This document shows positions 52,718-62,611 of a DNA stretch of 64,000 nt, one piece after another. Position 1 is the first letter of the stretch. Each line of letters begins with the position of its first letter. The translations under genes and the position numbers were made by a program. This DNA is from Trissonchulus latispiculum (Eukaryota; Nematoda; Enoplea; Enoplida; Ironidae), in NCBI GenBank assembly GCA_030248195.1, contig JASAND010015622.1:124001-188000 (forward strand). Reading direction: 5' to 3'. The notes beneath the pieces are model-generated. The model ran no database searches. It worked only from the letters and a program-made list of their open reading frames with translations, and was not told the origin of the DNA.

Positions 52718-54406
52718 TGTAAAGTTGGCAGTGTACTACTAACCAAGCTTTACGAGTGGGAAACTGCGCACCAGGAGAACGTCGAACCTGGAGATTTAGT
52801 TCCAGTCGACCTATGCGAACCTCGCCACGAGACCTAAGTGAACCTTACCGAACGGAGTTAAACCGCCGATGAAGAGCAAAGACTCAAATTATAAGAACTT
52901 ACCCCAAATTTGCTAAAATATACACACTTAAATCTACCATCTAACATCTACCTACCCAAATACTTTTAGAAAAACCCTACTTACCGATTACACAAATCTA
53001 ATACAAAAACCTAACTAAAATGACGCCCTAAAATGGTCCAAAAAGAGACCACATTTACTTAGGGCCTATTTCTTTAAAGATTAAAATGGTCGGATTAAAC
53101 GGATTAATAATCAGCCGGATTAAAATTTTAATTTATATTTCTTTAATGCAGGATTAAACGGATTAAAATTAACTCGTTTAATCAGACCATTTTTAATCCA
53201 CGGATTAAACGACTTGATTTTAATCCATTTAATCCGCCATTAAAGAAACAGCGATTAAAAATTTTAATCCGCCAACTTTTAATCCGTTTAATCCGCGTAG
53301 AAGCACGAGGATTAAAAGTTAGTTGAAAATGCAGGCGGAGGATTAAACGGATTAAAATTAATCTTTAAAGAAACAGAGATTAAGCAGGTCGTATTAAAAT
53401 TAACTCGTTGAGTTTTTAATCCGAAGTGTGAATAAAGAAACAGGATTGGATTAAAATTTTAATCCTAGGTGCATTAAAGAAATAGGATTAAATTTAATCC
53501 GTTTAACTCGCTGGATTAAATTTTAATCCGTTTAATCCGAGGTGCTGTTTCTTTAATGCGGATTAATTTTAATCTCATCCGTTTAATCTTTAAAGAAATA
53601 GGGCCTTAGAAAATTATGCTTGACAAAGGGGGTGACCCCCGAAATGCGTACAATGAAGTGAAGAATACAAATACAAGGATAGAAAGAGACAGGTAAATTT
53701 TACAGAGATTTTCAATACAGTATAATATAAGACAGCGAAATAATTTTTACCAAACAAAACCGACCAAAAACGAACCCACATAAAATACCCTAACGAAATA
53801 AACTAAATTATTCAAACTAATTTTTAGAGAATTTATTAAAGCTTACTAAAGGGCGATAAAAAGAAAGACTGTCAGAAGTAAAAGAGAAGAGAAACTTTAA
53901 ATGTGTAACCAAGTAGTAAGCTGTAGAGCTTGTGTAGACCCTATGTAGACAGGGTCACCCTGGAGCAGAAATAGTCTAAAGCAGTCCCCACTTTAGACGA
54001 AAATGCAGGCCAGTAATGAATAGCGGCAAGTATAGGGAGCGCAGTCAAATAACACAGCCAGACCACACAAGAGAAAAACACAAGACTGAATAGAGAGAGG
54101 CACAAGCAAACGAAACTAGTTTTGAAAAGTCGTGGTTGAATTGGATTGGATAAATTTGAGACCCTTTTGAAAAAGAGAAGCTGGGAGAGACTCCCAGCAA
54201 AAATAGGCGTATACACAACGCCGCCTAGTGACTAGGCTGGCTGATATAAATATACGTAATTTCAACATAGGCACGATCAGAATTCCAACTAACTTTCCAG
54301 ATAATTTCAAACATACAACATTTCCAATATAATTTCAATCCAAACTACATTCAACTAACATAATTATTAATATTTTAGAGGAGCGACGTCACGTCGCCTC
54401 ATTACA
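52718..54406 (-). mobile_element. LTR in minus orientation, interrupted by a MITE
   Basis: Reverse complement of the LTR at 57946-59105: the left end TGTAAAGTTGG is the complement of CCAACTTTACA and the right end CGCCTCATTACA of TGTAATGAGGCG. Without the 544-bp insertion at 53062 and its 3-bp duplication it is about 1.14 kb, against 1.16 kb for the plus-strand copy. The flanks show no matching target duplication, so it is not a simple solo LTR. Its right edge cuts into a receptor gene. Confidence 0.85.
53062..53605. mobile_element. Harbinger-type MITE (544 bp) nested in the LTR
   Basis: Flanked by TTA on both sides (53059-53061, 53606-53608), the target preference of PIF/Harbinger. Ends GGGCCTATTTCTTTAAAGAT and, inverted, almost the same (one base differs). 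The interior is packed with GGATTAAACGGATTAAAATT-like units in both orientations. No ORF. Confidence 0.8.
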
Positions 54407-55036
54407 TCATTACAATTGATCGATTATTAGCAGTTGTGTACTACAAAACTTATAGCACTCTTGGAAGCAGATATATATGGTCTTTGATTGGAACAACTTT
54501 TGGATTTTGCTTATTGTTTATGAGTTATGCTATAACTGAAACTGTAACCCGCTATTATAGGAATGTTACTAGCAGTCAAATGTGCTCCACTGAAGATGTA
54601 TTTTCCATCAGTTTCTTTGTATTCAAAAATAAGGCTCAAGTTTTCGTGGGAATCATAAGTTTACTTAACTACTGGATAGTTCTGCTTATGCTGTTTTTCA
54701 TCCGGTTCATCAAAGTTCGTAGAAAATATACCATGTTCCAAAGAATTTTTAGCCCATTTTAAAAGAGAGCTAAAAGTAACTAAAACGTCGTTAATTGTGA
54801 TGGGTAATACCTTTCCCCTTGTAACGGTACCCGCTTGGGTACAATTTTTTAGTATCGTCTCAGCAGAAAGTCACTGGCTGAAACTATCACTGGTTTGGAC
54901 ACCCTGTCTGATTCCAGTAAATTCTAGCTTAAACATTTTCATTTGCGGAATCAAGTACCGCAACTTTAAAAACTCTCTCAGGAGATTGCTTAGGCTAGAT
55001 ATTGTTCCGATTGAGTCAATAAAAAAATCAGGCTGA
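54407..55036 (+). pseudogene. 5'-truncated, frameshifted GPCR paralogue
   Basis: It begins abruptly at the LTR edge within helix 3 (Ile-Ile-Thr-Ile-Asp-Arg-Leu-Leu-Ala-Val-Val) and is closely related to the receptor at 49161 through helices 4 and 5. Near 54740 the frame shifts within the third intracellular loop. The remaining part (Leu-Lys-Val-Thr-Lys-Thr-Ser-Leu-Ile-Val-Met onwards) continues in another frame through helix 7 (Asn-Ser-Ser-Leu-Asn-Ile-Phe-Ile-Cys, with Tyr replaced) to a stop near 55036. The 5' half, including exon 1, is not found beside the other side of the LTR. Confidence 0.85.
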
Positions 55037-55320
55037 GAGTCCTTTTCAAGGAAAACATCTGGCATGGATGGACAAATAGATAGAAATGAACGAACGCTCA
55101 GAGACACAAGGCGTTCGATTAACCGATGGATTAAAAAAATGGTTTATCTTATGCCGATATGAGTAGTAGTAGCAAATGTAATTATTTTTTATTCAGGGAT
55201 TTGACTCTGCCCACTCGATATGGCTTAAAGCCAATTCATCCTTCAATCATCTGTCAAATTCTTCAAATAGTGGACAAAAAAGAAAGGAGTGGACACTGAA
55301 CTAAGTAGATTTTTCTGTAC
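55037..55320. other. intergenic
   Basis: Nothing recognised. Confidence 0.35.
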
Positions 55321-55729
55321 ATGCTTACATTCACAGGTGGACAAGGGGGGGAAAGGGGGGGGGGAAATTTCCCCCCCTCTCGGCGAAGTCGTCCACAAGT
55401 TGTCGGAAAATTGCTCCCACAAGGGGTAAGAAAACTGGCCACAAGGGGTAAGAAAATTGCCCAAAAAATAGGTTTTACGACTAAAGTTTCCAAAAAACTT
55501 CCGGCTTCGCCGGAATTTTTCACTTAAAATCACTATTTTTTGCGAAAAAAGGTCCGAAAAAACGCGTCTTTGCTAAAAGATAGCTGTTTTTTGTTAAAAA
55601 ATGGGAAAAATCGCTTAAAAATCGCCTTCAAAAGTACCCCTGAGAAAAATCTCTCTCACAAGGGGTACCCAAATTTGCTTCCACAAGGGTCAGTGAAATT
55701 TGGCCTCCCGTTCAGGTATGCTTACATTA
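55321..55729. repeat. repeat insertion bounded by an 11-bp direct repeat
   Basis: ATGCTTACATT occurs at 55321-55331 and 55719-55729. Between them is repeat DNA with G and C homopolymers, several ACAAGGGGTAAGAAAA / CACAAGGGGTACC units and TTCCGGCTTCGCCGGAATTT, related to 49355-49490. Confidence 0.5.
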
Positions 55730-56218
55730 CTTTCCATTAACACTTAGATACAGTTGAACTTTTAGAATTATTTAGAGGCAAATGATGCTTAATAATCTTA
55801 TTCCTAGAGTTACAAATGTAAAATTGCAAAATGACTGCAATAACCTCCAAACTCCGAACTTGTGACTAAATGGCCCAGGTTATAAATTTTCTAACTTTAA
55901 GCCATAAGCTTTTAGTCTAGTCATAGATTTGCATGTAGGCACATATAATATGGTTGCAACAATCTATTTTTTGCATCTTTTGTATTCAAAGATTTAATGG
56001 TCACCCTTCCATGCGATGGCAGGAGAGGTAGGTATGTACATATGGCGGGGAAGGTATGTACATGAGGGCATTAGGTGTGTACATTCTCCAAATATGTATG
56101 TACAGTTCGTATCATATGTGGTAGGAAAGTACGTAAGTATGTACACATCGTCCGAGATTTGTATCTCCCCCCAGTTTTTCACATTAAAAAGTCACATTCA
56201 GCGAAACTGGATTGTGTA
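55730..56218. other. intergenic, TATGTACA-rich
   Basis: No gene. About 56030-56140 repeats short GTATGTACAT motifs leading into the minisatellite. Confidence 0.4.
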
Positions 56219-56648
56219 GTGTGAACAGTGCCTAGGTATGTATGCGTGTATAGTGTGAGCGATGTCACGAACGATGTCATGGGGAATCCATGACCGTATA
56301 TGTTTGTACAGTGGGAACGATGTCACGAACGATGTCGTGGGGAGGACCCATGTATGTATATGTGTATATGTGTGTACAGTGTGAGCGATGTCATGTACGA
56401 TGTCATGGGGGGACCCATGTATGTATATGTGTATATGTGTGTACAGTGTGAGCGATGTCATGTACGATGTCATGGGGGGACCCATGTATGTATATGTGTA
56501 TATGTGTGTACAGTGTGAGCGATGTCACGAACGATGTCATGGGGGGACCCATGTATGTATATGTGTATATGTGTGTACAGTGTGAGCGATGTCACGAACG
56601 ATGTCACTCATGGGGGGACCCATGTATGTATATGTGTATGAGTGTGTA

Positions 56649-56652
<4 letters not shown>
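56219..56652. repeat. 67-bp minisatellite
   Basis: Six to seven units containing GTGAGCGATGTCA-GAACGATGTCATGG, GGGACCCATGTATGTATATG and a TGTGTGTACA tail. The inner units are exactly 67 bp and nearly identical; outer ones diverge. 67 is not a multiple of 3, so the open frames across it are accidental. Confidence 0.85.

Positions 56653-56716
<64 letters not shown>
56653..56716. repeat. TA microsatellite
   Basis: About 30 TA units with one interruption (GTA), directly after the minisatellite. Confidence 0.9.
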
Positions 56717-56717
<1 letters not shown>

Positions 56718-57559
56718 ATTTCGTTTTGCCATCGCATGGATTATCTACCAATTTAATTTTAAATTATTCCGGAAAATGGACAGGCATCAAATCCAATCAC
56801 GAAGTAAGTATTTGAAACTGTGTACTTACAGCGTGTTCCTGTTGCATCTTAACGTTTTATGCGAAAACAATAAAAATCCTAAACGTTATTGTAATGTTGA
56901 TTTCAAGTGATTAAATGCTTTGGTTAAAATCTGATTAAATTAAATTCAAGACAGACTGTAGCAGCCTTCAGCGCTGTCTAATTCCAGTCCTATTAAGTCT
57001 TTGTTTTGTCTCTGGGTCAACTCAAATCCCTACAATCAGACTTGACTTCAGTTAGCCAGCTTCTTCTCTGACTTGCTCAACTCTTTTACAAGCCATACAC
57101 AGTTGGTCAACTCTTTTTTCGGGTTAGTCAATTTTTCAGGAAGGGGAACATGTTCTATATGATTTACCAGAAGTACTCAGATACTTAAAGCTAAAAATAG
57201 AACGTAAATAGTCTTAATAAATTTAACTTTAAACTCTGATTGAAATTCTTACTATCTAGTATATTATAGTTTTGGGAATTTAAGATTGTACGCTCAATAA
57301 GCTCCACTTTTATATATGGCTAAAGAATTTGGGGTACCCAGAATTTGTTAACCAGTTCGGCTTGAGTTGATTCAAATTATTTACTTATTCCATGCTATCC
57401 AAAATCTCAAATTCGATCATGTAGAGCATGACCGTATAAGACAAACTGACTAACCGAAAAGAAAAGTTGACCATAGTCGGGCGGGACGGCAGGAAAAAGA
57501 GGTGACCAACGGGATCAGGTCTAATTATAGAAATTGCACTTGAGCAACTGGCAAAATAA
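56717..57559. other. intergenic, no gene seen
   Basis: AT-rich. The 110-codon minus-strand frame at 57385-57717 has no recognisable feature. Confidence 0.35.
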
Positions 57560-57945
57560 CGGATTTGGCAATTTAAGGATACACCTCTTATTCTTACTTT
57601 CTGTAGTACTTGTCCTCGCCGTGACGGCTGGAGGACCTGGTCTTTTTCCCAATTGCGCACCGTCCCAGTGGCAATATAATGGCAGTTTCCAAGCGCATTT
57701 TTCTGGCCGGTCGTCACTAGTCCGCTGACGCCAAGTCAGCCCTAATCTTGTTCCAGTATTTAGTCTTGTTTAGCTAGTTTCTTTGCTTTTTATAATTTGT
57801 CATGTATCATAACTCGTTTTCTGTGTACGTACGTTGTGAGACCCATTTACCAAAAATTCGTCAAAAATTTTCTGAGTTTAAATTTTCGTCTACTTTTTGG
57901 TTATGTTGTCCCTCGCAGGAGCTCGGGCGGTAAGCCCTGGGGAGT
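57560..57945 (+). mobile_element. 3' internal end of an LTR retroelement, 5'-truncated
   Basis: Runs into the LTR at 57946 through GCTCGGGCGGTAAGCCCTGG-GGA (57921-57943), the same 23 nt that precede the 3' LTR of the 17 kb element. The left boundary is not defined. No gag or pol motif lies upstream, so most of the element is gone. Confidence 0.5.
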
Positions 57946-59105
57946 TGTAATGAGGCGGCGTGACGTCGATCCTCTAGAAATAATATGTATGTGTGTTTCA
58001 ATTTATTTTGAGTGAATTCATGTTAGAAAAGTTAGTTTTGAAAATATTTATAATGTGTGAAGTTTATGTTGAGAATGTATTTTGAAATTCGTGAGACGTT
58101 TTGTTGTGTGTCTATGTAGAAAATACGTATATATGTGTCAGTCAGCCTAGCTACTAGCTGGCGCTGTGTGTATGCCTGTTTTTGCTAGAAATTTCCATCC
58201 TTTTCTCTCTCTAAAAGTTGGTCTTAATTTTATCCAATCAAATTCAACCACGCAGTCTCAAAAACTGGTCTTATCTAGACTTCTAAAATTTCATCAGTCT
58301 AGTGACTTGCTCTTAACCTGTGTGGTCGTGTATTTTTATCGGCGCTCCCCGTATATTTTCCGTATTAGCTGTGCTTTACTCTGCCTAAAATTGCTGTGCC
58401 TGCTCATTGCCTACTTTATATGTCTAAAGGGCTTACCCCTATAGGCTTTTAGTCGCTCCAGGTTGACCCTGTCGAGCTAGACCTTTCCTAATTAATTTGT
58501 CTCTATTTGTTTTTATTTCTATTGTTCTTAAATTGTTTTGGAAGCTTTTAAAAATTACTTCAATTACTTTAGATTTTCTCTTTTCTAGCTAGGCCTGTTC
58601 TTTGTAGTTTTCTCTTAGTAGCTCTAGTATTTTACTGAGAAAGTTTTTGTAATCTTGTTGTGTGTTTTCGTGTATTATCTAGATAACTTGTCCTCTTTAC
58701 ACTGCATTTATTATTCTAAATTCTGTACGCTATTTTCGGGGTCCGCCCCATTGTCAAGCATAATATTTTCAAGTAAATGTGGTCTCTTTTTGGACCATTT
58801 TAGGGTGTCATTTTAGTCTAGGTTTTTGTATTAGAACTGTGTATTAGGTAAGTAGGGCTTTTCTAAGAATTTATTGGGTAGGTAGTTAGCTTATTTAAGC
58901 GTGTATTTTTCAGCAAATTTGGGGTAGATTTCTATTTGAGTCTTTGCTCTTCATCGGCGGTTAAACTCCGTTCGGTAGGATTCACTTAGGGTTGTTTGGC
59001 GAGGTTGGTTAGGTCGACTGGAACTACATCTCCTCCAGGTTCGACGTTCTCCTTGTGCACAGTTTCCCACTCGTAAAGCTTGGTCGGTACACTTCCAACT
59101 TTACA
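57946..59105 (+). mobile_element. LTR (1,160 bp), plus orientation
   Basis: TGTAATGAGG...TTTACA. Inverted partner of 52718-54406. It shares with the 17 kb element's LTRs the TTTACA end, the GTAAGTAGGG donor-like motif (58848) and the CTGGAACT...CCAGGTT hairpin-like stretch near the 3' end, so the two families are related but diverged. Confidence 0.85.
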
Positions 59106-59440
59106 TCAGTATGTCAGCTGCCAAGAAGAATTATTTAGTTTATTAATTTAGCCACAACGCAAACTGCAATTGTTTACTGTATAAAATTTTCACTCATATA
59201 AAATGAGAGGTCTTCTCTCAGCCCACCCTGCATTTGACACACGGGAACAAATAGCCGAGGCGAAAAACAAATGGTCAAAATATCTGTGAAACAAAACTTT
59301 TTCTTTACTAAAATTTCGTCTAAGACGCTGATATTGCACAATTCAAAAAATCCAAATTTTTACCAATTTCTTTAGTCCCTGATTTTTATACATGCCCCCT
59401 TGATCCCCCATGCCAGTACAAACCCAAAGCTACCCAGAAA
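59106..59440. other. intergenic between LTR and receptor gene 3' end
   Basis: Nothing recognised. Confidence 0.4.
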
Positions 59441-62077
59441 TTACTCCTTAGTTTTGTGAAAGAACGCAGAAGGACTCACTTGAACAGTGCTTCCTTTGCG
59501 ACAGCACAGTATGTGCTTCAGCAAAAGCCGAAACTGTTCATAGCGATTAGCATAAACAAATATGTTGATGGCCGAATTTAGGGGGACAAATACCTGAAAG
59601 TCGGTGGCCAGATCAGCGTAGTGCAAAACGGCGGGTATCGTTACAAAAACCAAAGTCAAAGCGGCAATAATCAGGGCCGTTTTGGTGACCGCAAGCTCAC
59701 GCTTGTAGTCCAGTTTTTGACTGCCGTTTTTGTTGTTTTCGACCAGTCGAACCTTCAGCACAAATAGCAGACTTATCACAGCAACATACAAAAACAGACT
59801 AACCACCCCGCCCACCACCTGCCACATTTGCCGCATGTCGCTGTGAAATCTAGACATCATTTCGCTGGTTTTGCATTTTTTAGAAATAAAAACTTCACCA
59901 TTACTGACGGCAGCAATTGCACCAGAAATGTTAAACACAGAACAGCTACCATATGCAATACCCACAATAACAGACACATAGAGGGTAGAAAATTTTACAT
60001 AATACTGTAACAGTAAAACGGACAGTAGTCTATCAAATGCCAGGACAGCGATCATGGTAATCGATATGAGTGGTGCGAATGTTTTCAGCAGCGGGAATAT
60101 TTCGATCAAACATGCAACCGCTGTGGCTGTTTCATCGTCTTCTGTGCCGTCAATCAGTAATTCCAGTCTTCGAATCCCAGTGCCCACATACGATATTCCA
60201 ACCAGCAAATCGGCAACTAAAAAGTGACAGTGTTGATAACAGACCGGGATACTGCATCACTCTTGCTAATACCAATTGTTAATCTAGTTCACTAATTTAC
60301 TAATTTACTAATTTAATCTAATTAAATTTTGAAAATTCCAGATTTCATGAAGACTGCTAAAAATCTGTTTTCAAAGCCATTCAGAATGCCACAACATTCA
60401 TTTTCTCGTCAAAAAATAAGCTTTTTACCCAATTTAAAAAATTAGGACAACCTAGGGGTCTTTTCCAGATTACCCCCCCACCACTCAAAGTTCTTACAAC
60501 TCGACCAAATGAGCTGAAATTTGGTGTGGGTATGTTTTCGACCACGCTGAGTTCAAATATCGCAAAATTTTTCGATTTCGCGAAATTCGATTTTTTTCGA
60601 TTTTTTTCGATTTCTAAGGGGGGACCAAGGGTAACCGAAACATTTTTTGTCTTCGATTGTGCTGAAAAGTTGTATATAGGGGTTTTCTGGGTCGCAGAAC
60701 ACGAATCTGAAGTCCGTTTTTCGATTCAGCTTTTCGTTAGCTCAGCATATGCTTACAACTTAAGCTTACAACTTAAGCTTACAACTTTAGCTTATAGCAA
60801 GCTAACGAAAAGCTGAATCAAAAAACGGACTTCAGATTCGTGTTCTGCGGCCCAGAAAACCACTATTTACAACTTTCCAGCAAAATCGAAGACAAAAAAT
60901 TTTTCGGTTACCCTTGGTCCCCCCTTAGAAATCGAAAAAGATCGAATTTCGCGAAATCGAAAAATTTTGCGATATTTGAACTCAGCGTGGTCGAAAACAT
61001 ACCCACACCAAATTTCAGCTCATTTGGTCGAGTTTTTAGAACTTTGAGTGGTGGGGGGGTAATCTGGAAAAGACCCCAACCAGGGATAACCTGCTTTTTG
61101 GAGCAATGTCACCCTACTTTCGGTGAGCGGACGCAGTCACGACTTGGCAATCTCTACATATACAAAAATTCAAATTTTTTCAACCTTTTGGTGCAATTTA
61201 AAGCTGCGTCCAGGAAAGTATATTCGACGGTGAGTCTGGTACTGCAAGTTAAAACGTGGAAAATTGGAAAATAAAGCTTAGTATTTTCATGGGATAACCA
61301 CAATTTTATTCTCAGCACTGCTCATGTTAGGTGAGCGGACCATTTCACGCTTTAAGTAAATTAGAGTTAGCATTTTTTATTAGTAATTCTAATTAAAAAT
61401 GCAGCTTTTCTTTGAAATTTCGTTAGATTCTAGAGAATGACTCATAGAGTTCTCTTGAAGGATTTTCAGCTGGCACAAACTAATAACTCAAAACTTGGTA
61501 CGCCAGGCGACTTTTGGCGAACCAATAAAAGAAGTCAATTTTTTAGACGAACTAACAGTGACTCAAAGCTAAATGTTCGTATCGTGACTCATAGATAGTT
61601 TTGCTTTCTCTTCCTGGATGAAACAGTTCCAGAACTGGATCAAAAACTTGGTTCGCTAAGGAGACACAGGTTAGGGTAGAGCAGAGTAGAGTAGAGTTAA
61701 AAATAACCGTTTTAACTAGCTTCAACTCCACTCAAGCTTGAGTTTCCTCTTTTAACTCCTTCATGAAAAGGATCGAGTTAATTTTAACTCTATTCTACCC
61801 TTTCTTGAAAAGGCCCTATAAGAGCAAAAGCATGCTCACCGCAGGCTTAGGAGTACCCTGTCACTTACAGCAAGAAGAACTTCTGCTTACGCTCATTAAT
61901 ACCTGCTAAGCTGGCAAGAATGGCGAATTCTCGTCTGTGCAGTGATTTATGCAATCCAATGATTATCACAATACCAGAATTAGTAACAGCGGCCAGCAGT
62001 CCGAAAACAATGTATCCACTGTATCGTAGGAAATCCGTAGCATATTCCGATAATAACATCGTCGCATTTTCAGACAT
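59441..62077 (-). CDS. two-exon rhodopsin-like GPCR (paralogue of the 49161 gene)
   Basis: Exon 1 runs 62077-61903 (ATG to TTAGCAG|GTATTA) and exon 2 60216-59441 (CTTTTTAG|TTGCCGATT to stop), giving 316 residues. The intron is phase 1 and splits the same Val of Val-Ala-Asp-Leu in helix 2 as in the gene at 49161, showing common descent. N-glycosylation site Asn-Ala-Thr at residues 4-6; helix 1 in exon 1. The helix 3 end is Ala-Phe-Asp-Arg-Leu-Leu-Ser-Val (D120-R121), and helix 6 has Ile-Pro-Ala-Val. Helix 7 is Pro-Leu-Asn-Ser-Ala-Ile-Asn-Ile-Phe-Val-Tyr, the same Ser variant of NPxxY. A Cys-Cys in the tail could be palmitoylated. The intact frame suggests a functional receptor. Ligand unknown. 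Confidence 0.85.
60453..61077. mobile_element. 625-bp foldback element inside the receptor intron
   Basis: Arms of about 290 bp are nearly perfect inverted copies (outer end GGGGTCTTTTCCAGATTACC and its complement) around a centre with three tandem CTTACAACTTAAG-type units. Flanked by AACC on both sides (60449-60452, 61078-61081), a possible 4-bp duplication. The frames crossing it are accidental. Confidence 0.85.
61660..61815. repeat. small inverted repeat in the same intron
   Basis: GGGTAGAGCAGAGTAGAGTA-GAGTTAAAA is mirrored by TTTTAACTCTATTCTACCC, with AAGCTTGAGTT-type inverted motifs between. A short hairpin MITE is likely. Confidence 0.5.
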
Positions 62078-62537
62078 TTTGATACGACAGTCTAAATAGT
62101 CTAAACAAAGAAGGCTGTTTCAGTTTTTAGTGTTTTGAGTTGAAGATACGTTCTCTCGCAAGAATTATGCACATTAGTGTGCCTGAAGCCCGAAAAATGT
62201 CGACAAAACTCGCCTAAAAGTAAGATTCTTCTAGCAAGATTGAGACTTTTCGAATGGTGGTTCCTACCAGGACATAATAGCTTTCACGAAAACACTTTTG
62301 GTCCAGAACAACTGTACAACTTACTAGGACGTGATCAGCCAAGGAGTGCTGAATTAACGTTTAATCTATAGTCCTGATTACGATACCGAGAACACATCTG
62401 GTTCAAACCTCATACTTGGCTTGGTTGCTTGGCCTTTTTCTTAGGGCAGCTGCATGTCTTCGGGCCTCAGCCAATGCCTATGTAAGGGAAGCAGACATAG
62501 GAAAGATTGATAAGCCTAATATGGTAGTTCAGCTGAT
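62078..62537. other. region upstream of the minus-strand receptor
   Basis: No gene. It would contain the receptor promoter, but no element is clear. Confidence 0.35.
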
Positions 62538-62611
62538 GGCCTTGTGGTGCAGAGGGTTAGCGCGTCTGTCCCGGGATCAGAAGGGCCGTGGTTCGAACCC
62601 CGGCTGGTCCA
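62538..62611 (+). repeat. tRNA-derived SINE head or tRNA relic
   Basis: Reads GGCCTTGTGGTGCAGAGGGT-TAGCGCG with A-box character, TCTGTCCCGGGATCAGAAG as an anticodon arm, and a perfect B box GGTTCGAACCCC, ending GGTCCA. The order resembles tRNA-Trp or tRNA-Arg. The acceptor stem does not pair, the anticodon stem has a T-T mismatch, and the loop triplet would be CGG, so it is not a working tRNA gene. Confidence 0.6.

Noticed and set aside
56300..56737. Several open frames across the minisatellite
   Set aside because: They are translations of a 67-bp tandem repeat and TA run in shifting frames.
60526..61274. 96- and 144-codon frames
   Set aside because: They lie in the arms of the foldback element in a receptor intron; their similarity is due to the inverted repeat.
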